A DNA stretch of 32,820 nucleotides, from contig JAFGRT010000052.1 of assembly GCA_016935015.1 (NCBI GenBank), forward strand, positions 1 through 32,820, in the 5' to 3' direction. The position numbers were made by a program, and so were the translations under genes. Shown piece by piece: positions 23,273-31,643 of the stretch. The notes under the pieces were generated by a model. It had not been told where the DNA came from. It did not search any database and was given only the letters and a program-made list of their open reading frames with translations. The stretch is from Acidobacteriota bacterium. GTDB taxonomy: Bacteria > Acidobacteriota > JAAYUB01. Numbering within the stretch: the first letter of the stretch is position 1; each line of letters starts with the position of its first letter.

Positions 23273-26017
23273 ATGGATGCAAGGAAAAATCTTCCGGCGG
23301 ATTTTGCGGCCGATCCCATCCAGCCGGGAATGAAATCCAAAAAGGGCTTGTCGTTCGATCGCTACTTTTCCCGTGACGGGATGCACCCCTATGAAGAGCT
23401 CGAGTGGGAATTCCGCACGGCCCGCATCTCCAACCAGAAGGGGGAAGTCATCTTTGAGCAAAACGGGGTGGAGGTGCCGGGGGGCTGGTCCCAGTCGGCC
23501 ACCAACATCGTGGCGGCCAAGTATTTTCATGCCGAAAACCTGGGCCAAAAGCGGGAATCCAGCGTCAAGCAGCTCATTTCACGGGTGGTGGATACCATCA
23601 CCCGCTGGGGGCAGAGCCAGGACTATTTCGCCACCGAACAGGATGCCCGGATCTTCGCCGAGGAACTGACCCATCTGCTGGTCCATCAGAAAGCGGCCTT
23701 CAATTCACCGGTCTGGTTCAACGTCGGTGTGGAAGAAAAGCCCCAGTGCTCGGCCTGTTTCATCAATTCCGTCACGGACACCATGGATTCCATCCTCGAA
23801 CTGGCGAAAACCGAGGGCCGGCTGTTCAAGTTCGGCTCGGGGACCGGGACCAACCTCTCCCCGCTGCGCTCCTCCAAGGAACGCCTCAGCAACGGGGGTA
23901 TTGCTTCGGGACCCGTCTCCTTCATGAAGGGCTTCGACGCCTTTGCCGGGGTGATCAAATCGGGCGGCAAAACCCGGCGGGCGGCCAAGATGGTCATCCT
24001 CAACATCGACCACCCCGATATCGTCGAATTCATCGAGTGCAAGGCCAATGAGGAAAAGAAAGCCTGGTCCCTCATTGATGCCGGTTACGACGGCTCTTTC
24101 GACGGCGAAGCCTACAGCTCGATCTTTTTTCAGAATGCCAACAACAGTGTCCGCGTCACCGACGACTTCATGCAGGCCGTGGTGGAGGACAGAGCGTGGA
24201 CGACACGGCTGGTCACCTCGGGCGAGGAAGACAGCGTATACCCGGCCCGGGAGCTGATGGAAAAAATCGCCGAAGCGGCCCATGTCTGCGGCGATCCGGG
24301 GATGCAGTACGACACGACGATCAACAAGTGGAATCCCTGCAAGAGCAGCGGCCGCATCAATGCTTCCAATCCCTGCAGCGAATATATGTTTATGGACGAT
24401 TCAGCCTGTAACCTGGCCAGCCTCAATCTCATGAAATTCGTAGACACCCAGGGACGTTTCGATGTCGCGGCCTTTCGTCACGCCGTACACGTGGTGTTCA
24501 CCGCCCAGGAAATCCTGGTGGACAACGCCAGTTATCCGACGCCCGGCATCGCCCGCAATTCCCATGACTACCGGCCCATCGGCCTCGGCTATGCCAACCT
24601 GGGCGCCCTGCTCATGTTCATGGGGCTTCCTTACGACAGCGCCGCCGGACGTGATTTTTCCGCCACCGTTACGGCCATCATGAATGGACAGGCCTATCTC
24701 ACTTCCGCACGCATCGCCGCCGTCCAGGGCCCATTTGCGCGGTACGATGAAAACCGGGTACCGTTTCTGGAAGTCATGCACCAACACCGGGCCGCCCTTG
24801 ACGGCATCAACACCGGGAATGTGCCGCCCCCCCTGGCCCACGAAGCCCGGGAGGTCTGGAACCAGGTGCTGGAGAGCGGCAAGCAGCACGGCTTCCGCAA
24901 TGCGCAGGCCACGGTATTGGCGCCCACGGGCACCATCGGTTTCATGATGGATTGCGACACCACCGGCATCGAGCCGGATCTGGCTCTGGTCAAATACAAA
25001 CAGCTCGTCGGCGGCGGCACCATGAAAATCGTGAACCGAACGGTGCCGGTGGCCCTGGGCCGCCTAGGCTACAGCCAGACGGAAATCGATGAAATTGTGG
25101 CCCACATCGAAACCAGCGGAACCATCGAAGGAGCGGTCCATTTGCGCGACGAGCACCGCCCCGTGTTCGACTGCGCGCTGAAACCCGCCAACGGCAGTCG
25201 GTTCATTCATTACATGGGACATGTGCGCATGATGGCCGCCGTCCAGCCATTCCTCTCGGGTGCCATCTCCAAAACGGTGAACATGCCGGAAGAGGCCACG
25301 GTACAGGATATCGCCGAAGTTTACCTGGAAGGATGGAAACTCGGCCTCAAGGCCATCGCTATCTATCGCGACGGTTCGAAAAAGATCCAACCGCTGTCCA
25401 CCCGGCAGGAGAAAGGTCGCGCCGAAGCCGCCGTCAAGGACAAGATCGTGTACCGACCGGTTCGCCGAAAACTGCCCAACGAACGGCAGGCCATCACCCA
25501 CAAGTTCAGCGTGGGGGGGCATGAAGGCTATATCACCGTCGGCATGTACGACGACGGCACGCCGGGAGAAGTCTTTATCGTCATGGCCAAAGAGGGCAGC
25601 ATCATTTCCGGGGTGATGGACGGTTTCGCCACGGCCATCTCCATGGCCTTGCAATACGGTGTTCCCCTGAAAGTCCTGGTGGACAAGTTTTCCAATACCC
25701 GCTTCGAGCCCTCGGGCTATACCGGAAATCCACACATCCCCTTTGCAAAGTCGGTCTTCGATTATCTCTTCAAATGGCTGGCCTTGAAATTCATGCCGCG
25801 GGAAGAACAGCTGAAGATCGGCGTGGTCCAACCCGAAGAGAACGGCCAGGCGGCCGACACCACGGACCGCGGCGGGATGAACGCACCCCTGCAGCTGGAC
25901 GGGATGGTGGAGATGAAAGATGATTCCCCGCCCTGCCCCGAATGCGGTTCCATCATGGTCCGAAACGGGGCCTGTTACAAGTGCCTCAACTGCGGCACCA
26001 CCAACGGCTGCTCCTGA
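23273..26017 (+). CDS. nrdJ: Vitamin B12-dependent ribonucleotide reductase (class II)
   Basis: A 914-residue adenosylcobalamin-dependent reductase that makes deoxynucleotides with or without oxygen. The active-site cysteine region is QCSACFINSV (C159/C162), the radical-site motif NPCSE lies at 366-370, and PTGTIGFMMDCDTTGIEPDL is the conserved barrel loop. The C-terminal segment has two CxxC pairs and the redox tail CLNCGTTNGCS (about 903-913), which is the zinc-ribbon form seen in long NrdJ proteins. The start ATG follows AAGGAGAG six bases upstream. Regulation by NrdR and a strong promoter is visible upstream. No class I or III reductase is in the window. Confidence 0.97.
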   Translation: MDARKNLPADFAADPIQPGMKSKKGLSFDRYFSRDGMHPYEELEWEFRTARISNQKGEVIFEQNGVEVPGGWSQSATNIVAAKYFHAENLGQKRESSVKQLISRVVDTITRWGQSQDYFATEQDARIFAEELTHLLVHQKAAFNSPVWFNVGVEEKPQCSACFINSVTDTMDSILELAKTEGRLFKFGSGTGTNLSPLRSSKERLSNGGIASGPVSFMKGFDAFAGVIKSGGKTRRAAKMVILNIDHPDIVEFIECKANEEKKAWSLIDAGYDGSFDGEAYSSIFFQNANNSVRVTDDFMQAVVEDRAWTTRLVTSGEEDSVYPARELMEKIAEAAHVCGDPGMQYDTTINKWNPCKSSGRINASNPCSEYMFMDDSACNLASLNLMKFVDTQGRFDVAAFRHAVHVVFTAQEILVDNASYPTPGIARNSHDYRPIGLGYANLGALLMFMGLPYDSAAGRDFSATVTAIMNGQAYLTSARIAAVQGPFARYDENRVPFLEVMHQHRAALDGINTGNVPPPLAHEAREVWNQVLESGKQHGFRNAQATVLAPTGTIGFMMDCDTTGIEPDLALVKYKQLVGGGTMKIVNRTVPVALGRLGYSQTEIDEIVAHIETSGTIEGAVHLRDEHRPVFDCALKPANGSRFIHYMGHVRMMAAVQPFLSGAISKTVNMPEEATVQDIAEVYLEGWKLGLKAIAIYRDGSKKIQPLSTRQEKGRAEAAVKDKIVYRPVRRKLPNERQAITHKFSVGGHEGYITVGMYDDGTPGEVFIVMAKEGSIISGVMDGFATAISMALQYGVPLKVLVDKFSNTRFEPSGYTGNPHIPFAKSVFDYLFKWLALKFMPREEQLKIGVVQPEENGQAADTTDRGGMNAPLQLDGMVEMKDDSPPCPECGSIMVRNGACYKCLNCGTTNGCS

Positions 26018-26174
26018 GTTGTCGCGGTGCAGAAGGCAAGGGTAAACGCCGCCGGTATTGTCCGGTGCCGTTCTTTATTCATGGCCACCGAAACTGCCTT
26101 CGTCCGGTGTCGCGCTCCTCGCCGCAACTGGCTCCTCCGCCCGGCAACGCCGTAAAAAAGTCGGGCGGACGTTG

Positions 26175-26183
26175 TGCTACAAT
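26175..26183 (+). promoter_or_regulatory. Extended -10 for the C1A protease gene (possible leaderless mRNA)
   Basis: TGCTACAAT (26175-26183) is an extended -10. Its hexamer TACAAT ends seven bases before the ATG at 26190, so transcription would start at or within a base or two of the start codon. No -35 and no ribosome binding site are visible. Confidence 0.45.
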
Positions 26184-26189
26184 ACTGCC

Positions 26190-28253
26190 ATGAGCAGCGG
26201 CCGCCTTTCGACGTTCATAAACTGGATCCGCCGGCTTCCCCTTTGGCTCGGCCTGCTGGCCGTCCTGGGTCAACCGGCTCCGGCCGTCACCCCGGACCGG
26301 GCGTCCTGGTTGAACGCCCTGCAGGCCAGGATTTCCGCCGCCGGGTATTCATTCTCGGTGGGGTACAGCCCGGCCCTGGATATCCCCCGGAAACAATTGT
26401 GTGGCTGGCGGCCCGATGACGAGGCCTGGCAACGGCTGCCGCGGTTGGACCTGCCGCGGGCGGAGGAGTTGCCGGACCGTTTCGACTGGCGTGAGCTGGG
26501 CGGCCTGACGTCCGTGAAATGGCAACAATCGTGCGGCGCCTGTTACGCCTTCGCCAATCTGGGCGCGCTGGAAAGTCAAATCCTCATCCAGGAGGGCCAG
26601 CGGGTCGACCTGGCGGAGCAGCTGCCGGTGGATTGCAATCCCCATGCCCAGGGTTGTACCGGCGGTCCCATCAGTTTCTATTTTCTGATCTGGCACGGCG
26701 CCACCTTCGAACACTGGTACCCTTACCAGTCCCGCGAAACGGACTGCCTGGAAGGCGACATCTCCCTGCCGTACGATGTGTACACCAGTTATGCCGTGGC
26801 GAATGAGGTGCCGGCGATCAAACAGGCCATTTACGACTACGGACCGGTGATCTGCGGTGTGGCCGCCGATGATGCCTTCTGGGCCTACCGGGAGGGAATC
26901 TATGAGGGTCCGGGGGCCCCCCAACGCAATCACGTGGTGATTCTGGCCGGCTGGGATGACAATGACGGCCAGGGCTACTGGATCCTAAAGAACAGCTGGG
27001 GCCATTGGTGGGGGGAAGAGGGCTACATGCGCATCCGCTATGGTGCCGCCAAGATCGGCACCAATTGCACCTGCCCCGACTATCGTCCCCGTCCGGGGCC
27101 CAAACTCTGTCAGACGGTGGCCGACAGCTGGCTGACTGGTTACGATGAGCAGGACGCAAGCCGGACAGCGGCCCTGCGGCTGGTCATGAAGAACTTCGGT
27201 ACCACCGCCCGGCAGGTGCGAGTCACCTTGCGCACGGCGGATCCGGGGGTGATCCTGCTGGCGGATGAAGTCGCGTATCCGGATTTGAAGCAGGGCGAAG
27301 AGGGCATGGGCGACGGCCTGTTTCACTTTGCCCTGGCTGCGGGCCTGCCCGATGAACCGGTCATCGATTTTCGCCTGGATATTCGTACAGAATTCGGTCA
27401 TCAGATGACGGGGCGGGCGGTGGTCACGGTGGTTAAGCCGCCGGTGCTGATCCTCGACCTGGATCCCGACCATGACAGCGCGCCGGCCATCCAGACCGAA
27501 CTCACGGCGAACCAGGTGGCCTGGGCCTATACCCGCCATCCGGAGCTGACCACTTTCGACGATTACGACACGCTGTTCGTCTGCACGGGCGACGGCGCAA
27601 CATGCCCCCTCACCCCGGCCCATCATGAAGGGCTCAACCGGGCGCTGCGGCTGCACACCCACGTCTACCTGGAAGGTCGGGCCGTCTGGCATCTGGACGC
27701 CGGCCAATACCCCGACCTGGCCTGGTTCCATGTCACGCCCGGCGCCACAGCTGCACCGCCCCCAGCGGAACTGCGAGGCTGCCCGGCCACCTATTGGCGG
27801 GATGTCCGCATCGGCTTGCAGACCGGTCAGGTCGACGTGACGGAACTGCGATCCGATGCCAGTGCCGTCACCATTCTGCGCGGCTTTCAACCGGATATCG
27901 CTTGTTCGGCCGCCTGCCGGAACCATCCCCTGGCCGGCATCAACTGGTATACCCGCAACGTCAGCTCAACCATCGAGTTCGGTGATCTGCAGGCCACAGC
28001 CGTCGGATCCGCTCCTTACGATGTCATGCGCAGGATTCTGAAATTTTTCCGGTTGGTCGATATCCTTAGCGGCGATCTGGACGACGACGGCGAGCTGACC
28101 AGCACCGATCTGATCCTGCTGGCCCATTATCTCACGGAAAACGTGGAGCTATCCCCCATCGTCGAGGCTGATCTGAATTTGAGCGGCCGGGTGGATTGTC
28201 CGGATCTGACGTGGCTGGCCGTCCTGTTGGTGGAGGGCGACCATTCCTCCTAA
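26190..28253 (+). CDS. Secreted papain-like (C1A) protease with C-terminal dockerin-like repeats
   Basis: A 687-residue exported protein. Residues 1-32 form a signal peptide, a propeptide-like region follows, and the papain domain covers about 95-300. Catalytic residues are all present: Q112, C118 in SCGACYAF, H248 in NHVVILAGWDD and N268 in LKNSWGHWWGEEGY. The segment 305-620 is a beta-rich region with a Rossmann-like stretch (LILDLDPDHDSAPAIQTEL), of unknown role. Residues 627-687 hold two dockerin-like calcium loops, GDLDDDGELTSTDL and ADLNLSGRVDCPDL, each followed by a helix. Tail dockerins occur outside cellulosomes in several phyla and may anchor secreted enzymes. The ATG at 26190 has no ribosome site and follows an extended -10. 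Confidence 0.88.
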   Translation: MSSGRLSTFINWIRRLPLWLGLLAVLGQPAPAVTPDRASWLNALQARISAAGYSFSVGYSPALDIPRKQLCGWRPDDEAWQRLPRLDLPRAEELPDRFDWRELGGLTSVKWQQSCGACYAFANLGALESQILIQEGQRVDLAEQLPVDCNPHAQGCTGGPISFYFLIWHGATFEHWYPYQSRETDCLEGDISLPYDVYTSYAVANEVPAIKQAIYDYGPVICGVAADDAFWAYREGIYEGPGAPQRNHVVILAGWDDNDGQGYWILKNSWGHWWGEEGYMRIRYGAAKIGTNCTCPDYRPRPGPKLCQTVADSWLTGYDEQDASRTAALRLVMKNFGTTARQVRVTLRTADPGVILLADEVAYPDLKQGEEGMGDGLFHFALAAGLPDEPVIDFRLDIRTEFGHQMTGRAVVTVVKPPVLILDLDPDHDSAPAIQTELTANQVAWAYTRHPELTTFDDYDTLFVCTGDGATCPLTPAHHEGLNRALRLHTHVYLEGRAVWHLDAGQYPDLAWFHVTPGATAAPPPAELRGCPATYWRDVRIGLQTGQVDVTELRSDASAVTILRGFQPDIACSAACRNHPLAGINWYTRNVSSTIEFGDLQATAVGSAPYDVMRRILKFFRLVDILSGDLDDDGELTSTDLILLAHYLTENVELSPIVEADLNLSGRVDCPDLTWLAVLLVEGDHSS

Positions 28254-28279
28254 CCGGCACGGCCGCTCCATCTAAAAGA

Positions 28280-28315
28280 AAACGGGGAGCGCCGAGATGG
28301 CAGCGCTCCCCGTTT
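28280..28315. terminator. Bidirectional terminator between convergent genes
   Basis: A perfect 13-base stem, AAACGGGGAGCGC with GCGCTCCCCGTTT, around a ten-base loop. The AAA/TTT ends give U-tracts on both strands, so it can stop both the protease and the cytochrome transcripts. Confidence 0.85.
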
Positions 28316-28361
28316 GTGGAATGAACGTGCCGGCCTCTCGGCCCGGCACGACGGTGAAGGA

Positions 28362-31300
28362 TCAGCGCTGGGGCCGGCCCCGGCCGGGACCGATATGAAA
28401 CCGGCCACCGATCAGCGCCGGGTCATCCTCATAACCCAGGGCCCGGAAATCCATACGCTGTTTGACGTCAGGATAGAGCGCGCCGGCATGCTCGGGCAGT
28501 GCCTGGCCGCGCATATCCGTGTGGCAGCGACCGCAACTGATGGCCTCCACCTTGTGACAATCGACGCACCCCAGGGACTGGCGGGTCGGGGCTACCTCAT
28601 GATGGATGGAGACATACATTTCGGTGCGCACGAAATCATACGAACCGGAGTATTCCAGTCCCACCGCCTGCATGCCTTCCGTCAGGGCCTTGTTCCAGTC
28701 ATAGTGCTCCCAAAATCCCTGCTGGAGTTTGGGAACGGCCAGGATCTTCCGCTCCGTGTCATAGGGCTGGTTAGCGGTATGAACCTTGAACGGGTAGATC
28801 CGGGCTGAAGGCTCGCGCCGGTCACCCAACGGCTGGTTCAGCACCACCGTCTCGTCGGTATCGATCTTGTCGCCCATGACATAGGCCTGGTTAGTGCCGT
28901 CATACCAAAGGTAGGTGGGCACCACATTCATGGCCCATTCCTGCCCCCCGATCTTCTTGTCGAAATCGGGTTGGCCGAGGGGCCCAATCTGCGGTTGCCG
29001 GTCCTGTCCCGCCAGTGAGAAATCGAGGTGCACCCGGGTCGGGGTGTTCTTGGCGAACGATGGAATATGGCAGGTTTCACAGGCCACCGAGCGGACATGA
29101 TCATCGAGGTGCCGGCTTACCGAACCCGCAATGCCATGGGGCGTGGCGCTGTGGCACTTGACGCACTGAACCCGTCCCTCGAAGGCCGGCGCCTTCAGGG
29201 ACATGCCGGCGATGCGATGTTCCCGGGTGGTATGGCAATCCTGGCAGCGAAGGTCATACATGCCCATATGGACGTCGAAATCGTCGGGCGCGTCGACCAG
29301 GATGGGTTCCAGGTCCCCGTGCTTAAAATTGGAACCGCCGCCGCTGTTGAAATGGCAGGCGCCGCATTCCCGGCGTGACGGCCGTCCCACCCGGGCGGCC
29401 ACTTCCGCCAGGTCCACCCCTTGGGCGGGCCAACCACCTTCCGCTTTCCGGTAAATTCCGGTGGTATCGTGGCAGACCAGGCAATCGATGCGCTGGGGAT
29501 CAGAGAAATCGAATCCGGCTTCGTCCATGCCGTAACCGATATGGCAGATGGCGCACAGCTCGTCGTTGGCGGCCATCCCCAGAGTACAGTTGTTGATCAG
29601 GGTTTTCTCACCCAGATCCACCTGGTGCTCATGCCCCTCGATGAAGGCCGCGTGCCCGGCCCAGTTCCAGTGAGACGTCTTGAGGATATCCTGGCCGACA
29701 TGGCCATGACAGGTCAGGCACTGGGTCGTCACCTCGGTGGGACTCGGATCGGGGCCGAGTTCCACCAGCTGGCGGTGATCGGGAGTCAACGGATGATGGC
29801 AGCCGGCACAATCTACCGGCGCATAGACCGCCTGCGTCTGGTCTTCGTGACAGCCGATGCACTGCCGGTGGTAGGCACCTTTAAGGCCCAACCGATCAGG
29901 ATCGTCCTCCTCATTGGCGAAAAGATGACAGGCCGAGCATTTCTGGATGGTAATCGCATTCATGTCATGGCAGCTGCCGCAGGCGATACCGCCGATCCGC
30001 TCTTCCAGGTTTTCCGCATGAAACGCCTCGATATCCATCCCGACCCGGTCCTCTTCGTCGTAGGAAAACCGGTGGTGGCAGACACCGCAGTTGCCATTTG
30101 TAACCACATCGTGGGTCCGGTGGGTAAATTTCACCGGTTCGTAAAAATCTGTCCGCTCATTCAGGAGGGGGTAGTTCAGGACGTAGAGGTTGCGATAGGA
30201 TTCCGGCCGGTTGGCATGGCTGGAAGCGGACAGGACTTCCTGCTCGATCTTCACCGGCTGAACACTCTGCACCCATTCGTGGGCCTCGATGTCGCCGGCG
30301 ACGGCCTCCTGATGCACCACCGCATAAATCACAACGAAGGAGAACAGCAGCAGCGCAGCCCCGCCGCGCAGCACCCAGGCGGTGGTCGACGTGAGGGGTT
30401 GGGCCGAAATCTGCCGGGCTTCCTCCTCGTAGCGCTCCCGGCACTTGCCGCAGCGGCATCGCTCGAATACAGGGAAAAAGGTCGCTGCCAGCCGGTAGAG
30501 CAACATGATGGTGCAGATCATGGCAGTGGTCAGGGCGATCTCACCCAGCGACGGGAAATAGAACTTATTGGAATAGGGCGGCATGTAGCCGACCAGATAC
30601 ACGTTGACCCGGTTCAGTACCACACCGAGAATGATCAGCAGCACCGAGAACATGAGCCACCCTGACGATCGCCGGACGGCCTTCTGGGTGAGTAGAATGA
30701 AAGGCAGAATAATCCCGATGAAGACCTCGATGATAAAAGCCGTGGTACAGCGCGCACAGTCCGTCATGCTGATAGAATCAAGACGGTAGAAAAAATCGCC
30801 GAATTTCAATAATGCATAGATGCCGATAAACCATGGGATATAACCGGCCAACGGGGTCAGAATCTCCATTTCCAGCTCCCGCCGGAAACTCCGGTTGGCG
30901 ATGATGGATTCCAGAATCACCATGGGGAACCCTACCATGATGGCGGACAGGAGAAAGAGCATGGGCAACCAGGGGGTGTACCAAAGAGCATGAATTTTCG
31001 TCGGAGCAATGAGGATAATGGTCCCCAGCGAAGACTGGTGCATAAAAGAGAGCACCACACCGGCGATAATGAAGATGGGAAGCACCGTCTTCACCACCCG
31101 GTGCAGGGTGATGATCGGCTTCTCGAACCTTTTCAGCATGCGGGCGCCCCATTCGTTGCGCTGGATCCGTTCACGTAATCCTTCCAGCAGGGCCGGCGAC
31201 ATCTCGATGGTCAGCACCGTCAGGTAGAACATGACACACATGGCTACCTCGAACAGGCCCGAATTTCCCTGCCAATGAAAAAGGGGCCGCCAGATGTTCC

Positions 31301-31643
31301 ATGATTTGCCGATATCAAAAAGCAAGCCGATGGCCACCATCAAGTAGCCCAACCAGGCAGTGAGGATGGCCGGCCGCAACAGGCCGTGGTATTTCTTTTT
31401 TCCAAAAATATCGATCAGCGCCGCCGTGGTGAAGCCGCCGGCGGCCAGGGCCACACCACAGGCGACATCGATGGCGATCCAGATCCCCCAGGGGTAGTAA
31501 TTGTCCAGGTTGGTCACCGTCCCCAAACCCAGCAGGAAGCGGGCCAGCCCGAAGGAGAATCCGACAACCATGAAGGCGAGGAGGACGAACGTCCCCGGCG
31601 TGAAAAACGGTCGGTCAATGCGCTCAATCGCGGGATGGTCCAT
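28362..31643 (-). CDS. NrfD-type membrane domain fused to a 14-haem cytochrome (OTR-like)
   Basis: A 1093-residue fusion. Residues 1-390 form an NrfD/HmcC-type quinone-interacting domain with about ten helices. A loop with CRCGKC (396-401) leads to an eleventh helix (423-445) that places the rest in the periplasm. Five CxxCH haem sites at 519-616 resemble a cytochrome c3/Hmc-type wire. Nine more at 642-1041 lie in a region resembling octahaem tetrathionate reductase (OTR): LKTSHWNW, CAICHIGYG, CLVCHDTTG, CGACHFNSGGG, HMGMYDLRCQDCH, CETCHIPSFAK and the tail ALGYEDDPALIGGRF. The start at 31643 has AAGGAGG five bases upstream and overlaps the partner gene by 20 bases. Likely a quinol-linked reductase; tetrathionate, nitrite and hydroxylamine are candidate substrates. 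Confidence 0.9.
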   Translation of the reverse strand: MDHPAIERIDRPFFTPGTFVLLAFMVVGFSFGLARFLLGLGTVTNLDNYYPWGIWIAIDVACGVALAAGGFTTAALIDIFGKKKYHGLLRPAILTAWLGYLMVAIGLLFDIGKSWNIWRPLFHWQGNSGLFEVAMCVMFYLTVLTIEMSPALLEGLRERIQRNEWGARMLKRFEKPIITLHRVVKTVLPIFIIAGVVLSFMHQSSLGTIILIAPTKIHALWYTPWLPMLFLLSAIMVGFPMVILESIIANRSFRRELEMEILTPLAGYIPWFIGIYALLKFGDFFYRLDSISMTDCARCTTAFIIEVFIGIILPFILLTQKAVRRSSGWLMFSVLLIILGVVLNRVNVYLVGYMPPYSNKFYFPSLGEIALTTAMICTIMLLYRLAATFFPVFERCRCGKCRERYEEEARQISAQPLTSTTAWVLRGGAALLLFSFVVIYAVVHQEAVAGDIEAHEWVQSVQPVKIEQEVLSASSHANRPESYRNLYVLNYPLLNERTDFYEPVKFTHRTHDVVTNGNCGVCHHRFSYDEEDRVGMDIEAFHAENLEERIGGIACGSCHDMNAITIQKCSACHLFANEEDDPDRLGLKGAYHRQCIGCHEDQTQAVYAPVDCAGCHHPLTPDHRQLVELGPDPSPTEVTTQCLTCHGHVGQDILKTSHWNWAGHAAFIEGHEHQVDLGEKTLINNCTLGMAANDELCAICHIGYGMDEAGFDFSDPQRIDCLVCHDTTGIYRKAEGGWPAQGVDLAEVAARVGRPSRRECGACHFNSGGGSNFKHGDLEPILVDAPDDFDVHMGMYDLRCQDCHTTREHRIAGMSLKAPAFEGRVQCVKCHSATPHGIAGSVSRHLDDHVRSVACETCHIPSFAKNTPTRVHLDFSLAGQDRQPQIGPLGQPDFDKKIGGQEWAMNVVPTYLWYDGTNQAYVMGDKIDTDETVVLNQPLGDRREPSARIYPFKVHTANQPYDTERKILAVPKLQQGFWEHYDWNKALTEGMQAVGLEYSGSYDFVRTEMYVSIHHEVAPTRQSLGCVDCHKVEAISCGRCHTDMRGQALPEHAGALYPDVKQRMDFRALGYEDDPALIGGRFHIGPGRGRPQR

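Noticed and set aside
29421-30665. A 414-codon plus-strand frame inside the haem fusion
   Set aside because: Antisense to a stretch with regular CxxCH motifs; no ribosome site or recognisable domain.
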